A stretch of 17,018 nucleotides of DNA from WHSV01 sp050694055 (GCA_050694055.1 JBOGWX010000126.1:1-17018); one strand, 5' to 3'. Numbered from the stretch's first letter, positions 7,355 to 13,988 are shown. Made by a program: numbers and translations. The notes: generated by a model from the letters alone, not told the origin.

Positions 7355-8331
7355 GTTCCCACCGCGGCGGACTCGGCGGTGCGTGCGGCCGAGTCCCTGA
7401 TCATGCGAAACACGAGCTCTCTGTCGCCCAGCAGGTGGCGCAGCCTCCGCTCGAGGCCGGCGACCGGCACCAGGTTCTGGGGCGCGCGCTTGTCCCAGTA
7501 GGGCAACGAGGCGAAGCGGACCAGAAGGAGCGCCGAGGCGTCGGCCAGCGAGACGACGTCGTCGAGCTCGAGCGCCGCGGGGGCCTCGCACCGGACCAGG
7601 CCGTGCCAGTTGTGGTCGCCGGAGGCCAGCTCGCAGAGGCGCAGGTACCAGGAGTAGCGGGGACGGGGCTCGCCGAAGGAGAACAGTGGGGTGCGCTCGC
7701 CGCAGCCGAGGCGGCCGAGCACGGCCTCTTCTTCGGACTCGAGGTAGCGGCGGTGGTGCGCCTTGATGAAGCCGACGATGCGCTGGGGGCCGGGTCGCAT
7801 GACCGCGAGCGGACCGTCCACGAAGACCATACCGCCCCGGTCGGCGAGCTCCTGCGCGAGCTGGGCCTCGAGGTTGCGCATCGCGTCGTGGATTGCGTAG
7901 GTCAGCTCTTCGACGCTCTCGCCGGGAACGGGAAGGCTCCGGTAGCTGAGGCCCCCGGCGCCGTTCAAGGCCACTGCGGTGCCCGACCCCACGGCGAGCA
8001 TCCGCTGGATGCGGAGCTCGTCGATCTCGGCCCGGCCGTGGGTCTCGCCGTTCGGAGGCGTGCACACCACCGAGCCGGCCCCCACCGAGCCGGCGAGGCC
8101 GGCGACGGGGGCACGGCCCCCATTCGAGACGAAGAGACGCGCGTCTATGCGTCGGGTGCCGTCGACGAAGGCCACCGGCGCGTCGAGCAGCCCGCCCGAG
8201 TAGCGCGGCGCCACCGGGGCCCACGTGCCGGTCTCACAGTCGGTCTTGACCTGTTCGACCGAGGGCTCGAGGCCCCCCAACTCGACCTCGCCCCCGTACT
8301 CGGGGCTCCACGCCTGGACTGCGATCCGCAT
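7351..8331 (-). CDS. nurA: NurA-type DNA double-strand-break repair nuclease
   Basis: This 326-residue protein resembles NurA, the Mn-dependent 5'-3' exo/endonuclease that works inside a HerA ring to resect DNA ends. Three separated NurA-type motifs are visible. AFVDGTRRID carries the acidic residues D57 and D63. VFVDGPL contains a second aspartate, D172. GFIKAHHRRYL contains K190. A C-terminal block (about 277-303) with PYWDKRAPQNL and a following Leu/Arg-rich helix is also typical. The herA gene immediately downstream, overlapping by 4 nt, strongly supports the call. The start is ATG 8331. AGGGTGA just before it can serve as a Shine-Dalgarno. The same bases include TAGGGT exactly 6 nt before the ATG, so a leaderless mRNA is an alternative. 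It is the first gene of the operon, with a 136-bp gap upstream. Confidence 0.85.
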   Translation of the reverse strand: MRIAVQAWSPEYGGEVELGGLEPSVEQVKTDCETGTWAPVAPRYSGGLLDAPVAFVDGTRRIDARLFVSNGGRAPVAGLAGSVGAGSVVCTPPNGETHGRAEIDELRIQRMLAVGSGTAVALNGAGGLSYRSLPVPGESVEELTYAIHDAMRNLEAQLAQELADRGGMVFVDGPLAVMRPGPQRIVGFIKAHHRRYLESEEEAVLGRLGCGERTPLFSFGEPRPRYSWYLRLCELASGDHNWHGLVRCEAPAALELDDVVSLADASALLLVRFASLPYWDKRAPQNLVPVAGLERRLRHLLGDRELVFRMIRDSAARTAESAAVGT

Positions 8332-8337
8332 GGATTC

Positions 8338-8343
8338 ACCCTA
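8338..8343 (-). promoter_or_regulatory. candidate -10 element / Shine-Dalgarno of nurA
   Basis: On the minus strand TAGGGT fits the actinobacterial -10 pattern TANNNT and ends exactly 6 nt before the nurA ATG, which would place transcription start at the A of the start codon. The overlapping AGGGTGA could equally be a ribosome binding site, and the two readings exclude each other. A TTGACG (8371-8366) lies 22 nt upstream of TAGGGT, too far for a normal -35. Confidence 0.35.
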
Positions 8344-8424
8344 GCGAGGGCCTGCGACGAAAAGCCGTCAATCGCCCGGCCCCCGGCCCGGCCCCTCGGC
8401 CTCGGGAGCCGATTGTGGGGCGCC

Positions 8425-8443
8425 ATGCGCGCTGAGCGCGCAT
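8425..8443. promoter_or_regulatory. perfect 19-bp palindrome upstream of the nurA operon
   Basis: ATGCGCGCT-G-AGCGCGCAT has two perfect 9-bp arms around a single base. It lies 24 bp beyond the aminotransferase stop and about 94 bp upstream of the nurA ATG. A one-base centre is unsuitable for a tight RNA hairpin, and no T-run follows on the minus strand, so a dimeric repressor operator is more likely than a terminator. It does not match the actinobacterial LexA box (GAAC-N4-GTTC). No other strong feature is visible in this 136-bp gap besides GC-rich sequence. Confidence 0.45.
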
Positions 8444-8467
8444 ATTGACCCAAAATCGAGGCCAGGG

Positions 8468-9577
8468 TCAGGCCTCCACGACCTCCGCCACTCCGGCCAG
8501 CACCCGGTCCACCAGCGCGTCGGTCGCGGTGCGGCCCATGAGGCCCACCCGGATCGACTTGCCGTGCAGCGGCGGCAGGCCCCCCGAGATCATGATCGAG
8601 TGGTGCTCGAGCAGGTGGCCCACGATCGGGGCCGGCTCCTCGGCCCACATCGCCACGACGAGGTTCGCGCCGAAACCGGGTTGCGCCACCGGTTCGAAGC
8701 CGAGCTCCATCAGCCCCTGCCGGCAGCGCTCGGCCAGGGCCGCCCGCCGCGCGACCCACGTCTCGATCCCGGACTCGCAGATCCGCCTGATGCTCGAGTA
8801 CATCGCGAGCATCACGTTGGTCGGCATCGTGACGGGGTGCGGGTGCCAGGAGCCCCACTCGCTCCGGTAGTAGTCCCAGCGCTTGAGATCGAGATAGAAG
8901 CTGTCCGGCCGCCGGCTGCGAGCCTCGACCCGCGCCCGGCCCCCGGCCCCCAGGGCGAGAATGCCGAGGCCCGGTGGCGCCTCGAGCCCCTTCTGCGACG
9001 CGGTCACGAGGCAGTCGAGGCCCATGGCATCGACATCGGAGCGCTCGCCGCCGACCGAGGCGATGCCGTCGACCAGGTAGACGGCGCCCGCGGCGTGCAC
9101 CGCCGGGGCGATCTCTTCGACCGGGTGGCGCACGCCGGTGGCGGTCTCGACGTGCACGGTCAGCACGCCGTCGGCCCCCTCGGCGGCGCGGCCGATGGCC
9201 TCTGGATCGATGGGCGCGCCCACCTCGACGGGAAACTCCACGACCTCGAGCCGGTGGGCGGCCGCCACTTCGACCAGGCGGTTGCCGAAGAAGCCCGTGT
9301 TCGCGACGACGACCCTCTGGCCCGCCTCGAAGAGGTTCCCGACTGCAGCATCGAGACAGATCGTTCCGGATCCCGGAACGACGTAGGGCGGATCGGCCGC
9401 GCCGAGCAGCTCACCGAGCGCGGCGATGCAGTCCTGGTGCAACTGGGTCCAGATGTCGCCGTAGTGCGCGATGACCTGGTGACCGAGGACGTCGAGGTCC
9501 TCCTCGTGCAGCTCCCCCGGCCCCGCGATCATCATCTCGGGCATGTCGGGAAGCTTCCTCGGGTCGTAGGGCTCCAT
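8468..9577 (-). CDS. class V PLP-dependent aminotransferase (AGT/serine-pyruvate type)
   Basis: This 369-residue fold-type I aminotransferase belongs to the alanine-glyoxylate/serine-pyruvate aminotransferase group. The PLP-binding features are in order: GSGT (69-72) for the phosphate, D170 in YLVDGIASVGG for the pyridine nitrogen, and the Schiff-base lysine K196 in TASQKGLEAPPGLG. The substrate-carboxylate arginine is probably R343 in SIRVGLMG. The length is normal. I chose ATG 9577 over the in-frame GTG 9598 because the GTG would place MTRERGA before the family start, and GAGAGG lies 5-6 nt before the ATG. The specific donor and acceptor cannot be told from sequence; glyoxylate or pyruvate with alanine, serine or aspartate are all possible. 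It stands alone, with gaps of over 100 bp on both sides. Confidence 0.88.
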   Translation of the reverse strand: MEPYDPRKLPDMPEMMIAGPGELHEEDLDVLGHQVIAHYGDIWTQLHQDCIAALGELLGAADPPYVVPGSGTICLDAAVGNLFEAGQRVVVANTGFFGNRLVEVAAAHRLEVVEFPVEVGAPIDPEAIGRAAEGADGVLTVHVETATGVRHPVEEIAPAVHAAGAVYLVDGIASVGGERSDVDAMGLDCLVTASQKGLEAPPGLGILALGAGGRARVEARSRRPDSFYLDLKRWDYYRSEWGSWHPHPVTMPTNVMLAMYSSIRRICESGIETWVARRAALAERCRQGLMELGFEPVAQPGFGANLVVAMWAEEPAPIVGHLLEHHSIMISGGLPPLHGKSIRVGLMGRTATDALVDRVLAGVAEVVEA

Positions 9578-9580
9578 TGC

Positions 9581-9590
9581 ACCTCTCTCT
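9581..9590 (-). promoter_or_regulatory. ribosome binding site deciding the aminotransferase start
   Basis: On the minus strand AGAGAGAGGT lies just before GCA-ATG. The GAGAGG core is well spaced for ATG 9577. It would lie within the coding sequence if the GTG at 9598 were used, which argues for the shorter protein. Confidence 0.6.
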
Positions 9591-9710
9591 CGTGTCACCG
9601 TCCGTCGTTGCTCCGGTCCGCGGGTGCCGGGCCGCCCGCGCTCTCTAGTATCCCCGAAAGCCCCCGTCTGGAAGCTGGTTTGTCATTATCCGGCGCTGGA
9701 TCCGGACTCG

Positions 9711-10616
9711 CTATAGGGTCCGCCGAAACCACCACGCGCTGAGGCCCGCCGCGGCGACCATCAACAGCAGTCCTCCCCCGACGAACACCTGGGTCAGCTC
9801 GACCCTCTCGGTCGTCCTCGAGGCGCGCCGGCCGATGTCCCGGTAGATGCCCTCGAGCTCGTCGGCCGAGGGGGCCGAGAAGAAGCGGCCGTCGGTGAGC
9901 TCGGCGATCTGCTGCAGCGTGTTGACGTCGGCGCCCTTGTCGTCTCCCGTGGTCCCGACGACCACGGTGTTGACCTTGACGTCCAGGGCGGCAGCCTCGT
10001 CCGCCGCGACCAGGGGCTGGACCTCGCTGCTGGTGTCGTTGCCGTCGCTGAGCACGACGAGCTGCACCGCGTCGCCACCCTCGGGCACGTTGGCGAGACC
10101 GGCCATGATCCCGTCGCCGAGCACCGTCTTGAAGCGCGTCTCGAGCGACTCGAGTGCCAGCGCGATGGCGTCGCGATCGCTGGTGGGAGCGCTGAGCGTG
10201 CGGGCCTGGCCGCTGAACGCGACCACTCCCACCTTGTAGCTCTCGGGCAACTGATCGACCAGCACCCGGCTCGCGTTGCGGGCCGCCTCGAGCCGGCTGG
10301 GCGAGATGTCGGTGAGGTTCATCGACCTCGAGGCGTCGATCACGAGCATGATGGTGCCGCCGGTGCGCGTGACGATCTGGGTGCGGCCGGGCCGGGCCAT
10401 GCCGAGCAGCAGGACGGCGAGCGCCAGGAGCAACAGCGCCGCCGGCACGTGCCTCCTCCAGCGCGGCGGCGAGGGCACGACGTTGGCCGCCATGTGAGGC
10501 GCGGCAAACGCCGCCGCGGCCTGTGCCCTGCGGCGTTCGAACAGCGCGTAGGCGAGCGCCAGCAGGGGGACCGCCAGCAACCCGACAAGGAGCGCGGGCA
10601 GCTCGAAGTTCACCAC
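9711..10616 (-). CDS. membrane-anchored VWA-domain protein (BatA-like), stand-alone
   Basis: This 301-residue protein is laid out like BatA/BatB of MoxR-linked operons. It has an N-terminal hydrophobic segment (about 7-25), a second one (about 58-73), a VWA domain (about 88-260) and a C-terminal membrane segment (about 276-297) ending in WWFRRTL. The metal-ion-dependent adhesion site is present as DASRS (94-98), a probable Thr in KTVLGDG (T164) and LSDGND (D191). The VWA domain probably faces outside or the periplasm-equivalent space and binds protein partners through a divalent metal. It is clearly related to the VWA protein encoded at 15994-17016 but has no adjacent MoxR or DUF58 gene. The start is GTG 10616, with GTG 10613 as an alternative; neither has a strong ribosome binding site. 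Its partners and exact role are unknown. Confidence 0.85.
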   Translation of the reverse strand: MVNFELPALLVGLLAVPLLALAYALFERRRAQAAAAFAAPHMAANVVPSPPRWRRHVPAALLLLALAVLLLGMARPGRTQIVTRTGGTIMLVIDASRSMNLTDISPSRLEAARNASRVLVDQLPESYKVGVVAFSGQARTLSAPTSDRDAIALALESLETRFKTVLGDGIMAGLANVPEGGDAVQLVVLSDGNDTSSEVQPLVAADEAAALDVKVNTVVVGTTGDDKGADVNTLQQIAELTDGRFFSAPSADELEGIYRDIGRRASRTTERVELTQVFVGGGLLLMVAAAGLSAWWFRRTL

Positions 10617-10655
10617 GATATCCGACCACGAAACTCGTAAAAGGGATGTAAGGAA

Positions 10656-10675
10656 GCGATCGTCTCGACGATCGC
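10656..10675 (-). terminator. hairpin downstream of the histidine kinase, possible terminator
   Basis: GCGATCGTC-TC-GACGATCGC forms two perfect 9-bp arms, in practice an 8-bp stem with a 4-nt loop. On the minus strand it lies about 85 bp past the kinase stop and is followed by TTCCTT and later CCCTTTT, a weak U-rich tail. It fits a terminator of the two-component operon, but an operator for the downstream VWA gene is also possible. The rest of this 144-bp gap shows nothing I can name. Confidence 0.4.
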
Positions 10676-10760
10676 GAGCATCACCCGATGACGCCGCGGG
10701 GCGGCGGCACGACCGGAGCTGTGCTGCGCACGGCGCAGAGAGAGGGAAACAGAAACGAAG

Positions 10761-12017
10761 TCACGCAGTCGCAGGGTCGAGGTCGGGGGTCTCGGGGGCC
10801 GTGGCCTCGCCGCGGTGACCGTCCGCGGGGATCCAGATCACGAAGGTCGAGCCTCTGCCCATCTCGCTCGAGAGCTTCACCAGACCACTGTGTGCCTGGG
10901 CCACCTGCTGCACGATGGCAAGCCCCAACCCGCTGCCACCGAGCGAACGGGCGCGCGACTTGTCGGCGCGCCAGAAGCGCTCGAACACCCGCGGTTGCTC
11001 CTCGTCGGGGATCCCCGGCCCCCGGTCTTCGACCGCGGCCCAGATCCAGCCGTCCTTGTGGCCGGCTGCGATCGTTATCGTGCTGCTCGCGGGAGCGAAG
11101 CGCAGCGCGTTCTGAGCGAGGTTGGCGAGCGCACGCTTCAGCGCGTAGCGGTCGCCCGTGACGAAGTTCCCGTCGGCTATCGAACGGCGCAACTCGATGC
11201 CGTGCGACTGCGCGACCGCGGTGAACTCGTCGGCGATCTCATTGGCCACCTCGCCGATGTCGACGCGCTCGTCGAGCTGCTGGGGAGATTCGAGGCGTGC
11301 GAGCGCGAGCAGATCGTCGACCATCTGCGACATCCGGTCGGTCGCGCGCCGGACCACCACCGAGGTGTCGCGCAGCGCTTTCTCGTCGGCGTTCGGATCG
11401 CTGAGCACGACGTCGAGATTGGTTCGAATGACGGCGAGCGGGTTGCGCAACTCGTGCGACGCGTCGGCGATGAACCGTCGTTGTCCTGCAAACGCCTCGT
11501 CGAGGCGCTGCAACATCGAGTCGAAGGTATCGGCGAGCCGCTTGAGCTCGTCCTCGGGGCCGACCAGCGAGATCCGGCGCGAGAGATCGGTCGCCTGTAT
11601 TCGTCGAGCGACGTCGGTGATGCGATCGATCGGCGCGAGCCAGCGACCCGCCACGACCCAGCCGACGCCGAGGCTGACGAAGAACAGCACGCCGAGAGCA
11701 AGGAAGGAAAACTGCTTGAGCAGCCCGAGGGTCTTGTCGCCGACGGCCTGGCTGAAGGTCCGCATGCCGGGCTCGAGCGACACGGTCCGCTCGCCCGTCT
11801 GGGTGTTCACGCGCAGGACGAGGTCGTCGCCGAACTCGCGGGTCGAAACGGAGCGGCTCAGCGCGAAGTAGAGGCTGGCGAGCAACAGCCCGCCGATGAG
11901 AAAGAGGCTCGCCGAGTACACCACTGCGAGCCTGAAGCGCGCCGAGCGCATCCACTCGGGCAAGGAGCCCATCGGGGACTCCCTGGGAGACTTGACCGGC
12001 GACTCGATTCCGTCCAT
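10761..12017 (-). CDS. sensor histidine kinase, two-component system
   Basis: This 418-residue membrane kinase partners the response regulator encoded just upstream. It has a short cytoplasmic N-terminus, TM1 (about 29-52), a small external loop of about 50 residues, TM2 (about 103-124), a HAMP linker (125-178) and the HisKA domain with the phospho-acceptor H188 in DASHELRNPLAVI. The HATPase domain has the N-box LANLAQNALRFAP (N303), G1 DRGPGIP (331-337), F-box FERFWR and G2 GGSGLGLAI (360-368). All catalytic boxes are intact. The small sensor loop suggests sensing within the membrane or through a partner. ATG 12017 lies 27 nt after the regulator stop and lacks a clear Shine-Dalgarno, so the internal ATGs at residues 16 and 23 are alternatives. 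The divergent HtrA gene beyond the regulator recalls MprB; no direct orthology is claimed. Confidence 0.93.
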   Translation of the reverse strand: MDGIESPVKSPRESPMGSLPEWMRSARFRLAVVYSASLFLIGGLLLASLYFALSRSVSTREFGDDLVLRVNTQTGERTVSLEPGMRTFSQAVGDKTLGLLKQFSFLALGVLFFVSLGVGWVVAGRWLAPIDRITDVARRIQATDLSRRISLVGPEDELKRLADTFDSMLQRLDEAFAGQRRFIADASHELRNPLAVIRTNLDVVLSDPNADEKALRDTSVVVRRATDRMSQMVDDLLALARLESPQQLDERVDIGEVANEIADEFTAVAQSHGIELRRSIADGNFVTGDRYALKRALANLAQNALRFAPASSTITIAAGHKDGWIWAAVEDRGPGIPDEEQPRVFERFWRADKSRARSLGGSGLGLAIVQQVAQAHSGLVKLSSEMGRGSTFVIWIPADGHRGEATAPETPDLDPATA

Positions 12018-12044
12018 CAGATAAGGCTTACACCCGCTGTCGAT

Positions 12045-12734
12045 CTATGTGTCCTCGCGCAGCCGGTAGCCGCTCCCGACGACCGTCTCGATCGGCTGCT
12101 CACCTCCGGCCGTCTCGAGCTTTCGCCGGAGCGTCATGACGGTCACACGCACGGTCTTGGTGAACGGATCGGCGTTCTCGTCCCACACGTGCTCCAGCAG
12201 ATCCTCCTGACTGAACACGGCCCCCGGGTTGCTCATGAAGTAACGAAGGAGGGCGAACTCCTTGGGGCTCAGCGACAACCGTTGCCCGGCGCGGTGCGCC
12301 TCATGACGAGCGGTGTCAAGCTCGAGGCTGCCGACGCGCACCACCGCGCTCGATCGCCCGGCGGCGCGTCGCAGCAGGGCCCTGATGCGCGCACGCAGCT
12401 CGTCGAAGTCGAACGGCTTGACGACATAGTCGTCGGCCCCCTCGTCGAGTCCACCGATGCGGTCCGAGGCTTCGCCGCGCGCCGTGAGCATCAGGATGCG
12501 CGGCTGCTCTCCCGGCAACACGATCTCTCCGGTGCGGATCCTGCGCGCGAGCGAGCGTCCGTCGGTACCGGGAAGGTTCAGGTCGAGACAGATCAGGTCG
12601 TAGTCGTTGACCTCTACCTTGGACAGGGCCTCGTCACCGTCGTAGGCGACGTCGGTGGCATAACCGTCGTTGCGCAGCCCGCGCGCGATGGCATCGGCGA
12701 GATCGCGCTCATCTTCCACCACCAGGACCCGCAT
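12045..12734 (-). CDS. OmpR/PhoB-family response regulator
   Basis: This is a 229-residue DNA-binding response regulator. The receiver domain has the acidic pair E7/D8, the phospho-acceptor D51 in LICLDLNLPG, T84 in LMLTARG and K106 in VVKPFDFDEL. A winged-helix effector (about 130-226) has the usual LSPKEFALL, FSQEDLLEHVW and VRVTVMTLRRKLE blocks, ending in the hairpin wing VVGSGYRLRE. ATG 12734 is the first gene of its operon. The -10-like TACGAT ends exactly 6 nt before it and there is no Shine-Dalgarno at normal distance, so the mRNA is probably leaderless. It is divergent from an HtrA-like protease, the arrangement expected if the regulator controls both its own operon and the protease. 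Confidence 0.94.
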   Translation of the reverse strand: MRVLVVEDERDLADAIARGLRNDGYATDVAYDGDEALSKVEVNDYDLICLDLNLPGTDGRSLARRIRTGEIVLPGEQPRILMLTARGEASDRIGGLDEGADDYVVKPFDFDELRARIRALLRRAAGRSSAVVRVGSLELDTARHEAHRAGQRLSLSPKEFALLRYFMSNPGAVFSQEDLLEHVWDENADPFTKTVRVTVMTLRRKLETAGGEQPIETVVGSGYRLREDT

Positions 12735-12740
12735 GTCTTA

Positions 12741-12746
12741 ATCGTA
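12741..12746 (-). promoter_or_regulatory. -10 element of a probable leaderless promoter
   Basis: The minus strand reads TACGAT-TAAGAC-ATG. The hexamer fits TANNNT and is exactly 6 nt before the response-regulator ATG, so transcription would start at the A of the start codon. No TTGACA-like -35 is visible; position -35 falls in the repeat at 12752-12773. Confidence 0.5.
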
Positions 12747-12751
12747 AGGTT

Positions 12752-12773
12752 CCTTTTACTCTCTCTTTAGACC
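12752..12773. repeat. imperfect 11-bp direct repeat, possible response-regulator site
   Basis: CCTTTTACTCT (12752-12762) is followed at once by CTCTTTAGACC (12763-12773), matching at 6 of 11 positions around a shared TTTA. OmpR/PhoB-family regulators bind direct repeats with 11-bp spacing, and this copy overlaps the expected -35 region of the regulator's own promoter. The match is weak and could be chance in a pyrimidine-rich stretch. Confidence 0.25.
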
Positions 12774-12854
12774 ACGACCCGCACACTGGGTGCTCGACTG
12801 GGTAGATAACTGGGGCGCGGAGCCCCGATCCCACGCCACGGGTCGTGCGCCGCC

Positions 12855-12861
12855 GAGGAGG
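12855..12861 (+). promoter_or_regulatory. strong Shine-Dalgarno of the HtrA-like protease gene
   Basis: GAGGAGG lies 8 nt before ATG 12870 and fixes the start of the protease. In the 135-bp divergent gap upstream, TAGATA (12803-12808) is the only AT-rich -10-like element on the plus strand. I do not call it as a promoter. Confidence 0.75.
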
Positions 12862-12869
12862 ACGAGAGC

Positions 12870-13988
12870 ATGTCGCAGCGCCCATACTGGGAGGTGGAGC
12901 AACAGAGCCGGCCCTACGGCCCGGCCCCCACGAACCCCCTGCCCCCCTTCTCGAGCCCCCCGACCCCGCCTCGGAGGCAGAAGCCGGGCACTTCGACCAT
13001 CGTAGCCATCGTCCTGGGCGCGCTGCTGCTGGTGAGCGTCGGCTTCGGGCTCGGTCAGCTCGTCGAGGACGAGGCCGGGCCGGCGGAGGCACCCAGCGCG
13101 CCGGCAGGGCCGGTCTCGCTCGAGGCCGAGGAACCGGTGGCCGAGGTCGCCGACGCCCTCCTGCCCTCGGTCGTCCAGCTCGAGACCGGCGGCGGGCTCG
13201 GGTCCGGCGTCGTTTACCAGGAGGGGGGCCTGATCCTCACCGCGGCGCACGTGGTGGAGGGCAGCTCGGAGGTGGTCGTGCGCCTCAGCGACGGGCGCCG
13301 GGTCGACGGGGTCGTGGTCGGCACCGACCCCAACACGGACATCGCGGTAGTGGACGCCGAGGCCGACGACCTCGAGGTCGCGACCCTCGCGCTCGACGTT
13401 CCGCTCGATGTGGGCCAGATCGCCATCGCCATCGGAAGCCCCTTCGGGCTCGACTCCTCGGTGACCTCGGGCATCGTCAGCGCCGTGGGCCGCACGCTTC
13501 GGACCGGCAACGGCGGCGCCGTCAGCACCGTCCAGACCGACGCCCCGATCAACCCGGGCAACTCCGGCGGAGCCCTCGTGGACCGCACCGGGCGGGTCAT
13601 CGGCATCAACGATGCGATCCTCAGCGACGGCGGCGACAACGCCGGGATCGGCTTCGCCATCCCGATAGATACCGCCTATGCGGTGGCGCAGGCGCTGGAA
13701 AAGGGCGAGACTCCGACCATCGGCTTTCTCGGAGTTACCCCGGCCGACGGCACGGGGGCGCGCCCGGGGGCGCTGGTCACCAGCGTGGTGCCGGGCTCGG
13801 GGGCCGAGACCGCCGGCCTTCAGGAGGGCGACCTCATCACCCGATACGAGTCACAACCGATCGAAAGCTCGGCGGACCTCATCGCCAGGATCCGAGCCAC
13901 ACCACCCGAAACCACGGCCACAATAGAGATAGTGCGAGATGGACGGCCACAGGAGCTCACCGTCAACATCGGAGAGGCCCCTGACTAG
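12870..13988 (+). CDS. htrA: membrane-anchored HtrA/DegP-like serine protease (S1C) with PDZ domain
   Basis: This 372-residue HtrA-type protease degrades or refolds damaged proteins outside the membrane. A Pro/Ser-rich cytoplasmic N-terminus (1-41) precedes one membrane segment (about 42-64) and an Ala/Pro/Glu-rich linker (65-95). The trypsin-like domain has a complete triad: H127 in LTAAHVV, D157 in NTDIAV and S232 in GNSGG. The PDZ domain (about 285-368) contains the peptide-binding loop region FLGVTP and a GLQEGDLI block. The N-in, protease-out layout and disordered N-terminus resemble actinobacterial HtrA/PepD proteins. The start is supported by GAGGAGG 8 nt upstream. It is divergent from an OmpR-type two-component system, as mycobacterial pepD is linked to mprAB, so control by that system is a reasonable inference. 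Confidence 0.93.
   Translation: MSQRPYWEVEQQSRPYGPAPTNPLPPFSSPPTPPRRQKPGTSTIVAIVLGALLLVSVGFGLGQLVEDEAGPAEAPSAPAGPVSLEAEEPVAEVADALLPSVVQLETGGGLGSGVVYQEGGLILTAAHVVEGSSEVVVRLSDGRRVDGVVVGTDPNTDIAVVDAEADDLEVATLALDVPLDVGQIAIAIGSPFGLDSSVTSGIVSAVGRTLRTGNGGAVSTVQTDAPINPGNSGGALVDRTGRVIGINDAILSDGGDNAGIGFAIPIDTAYAVAQALEKGETPTIGFLGVTPADGTGARPGALVTSVVPGSGAETAGLQEGDLITRYESQPIESSADLIARIRATPPETTATIEIVRDGRPQELTVNIGEAPD

Noticed and set aside
6026..7501. 491-codon plus-strand open frame antisense to herA
   Set aside because: No recognisable domain, composition of an antisense shadow, and herA is supported by motifs and operon spacing.
8366..8371. TTGACG as a -35 box for nurA
   Set aside because: The best -10 candidate (8343-8338) is 22 nt away, too far for a normal spacer, and no good -10 lies 16-18 nt from it.
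8332..8467. SOS (LexA) box before the repair operon
   Set aside because: No GAAC-N4-GTTC-like sequence is present in the gap, so SOS control is not supported.
9619..9640. Inverted repeat CGCGGG...CCCGCG between the VWA and aminotransferase genes as a terminator
   Set aside because: The stem is only 6 bp with a 10-nt loop, there is no T-run, and such repeats are expected by chance in GC-rich DNA.
10815..12770. 651-codon plus-strand open frame opposite the kinase and regulator genes
   Set aside because: It lies wholly antisense to two genes with complete two-component motifs and has no recognisable domain; long antisense frames are common at this GC content.
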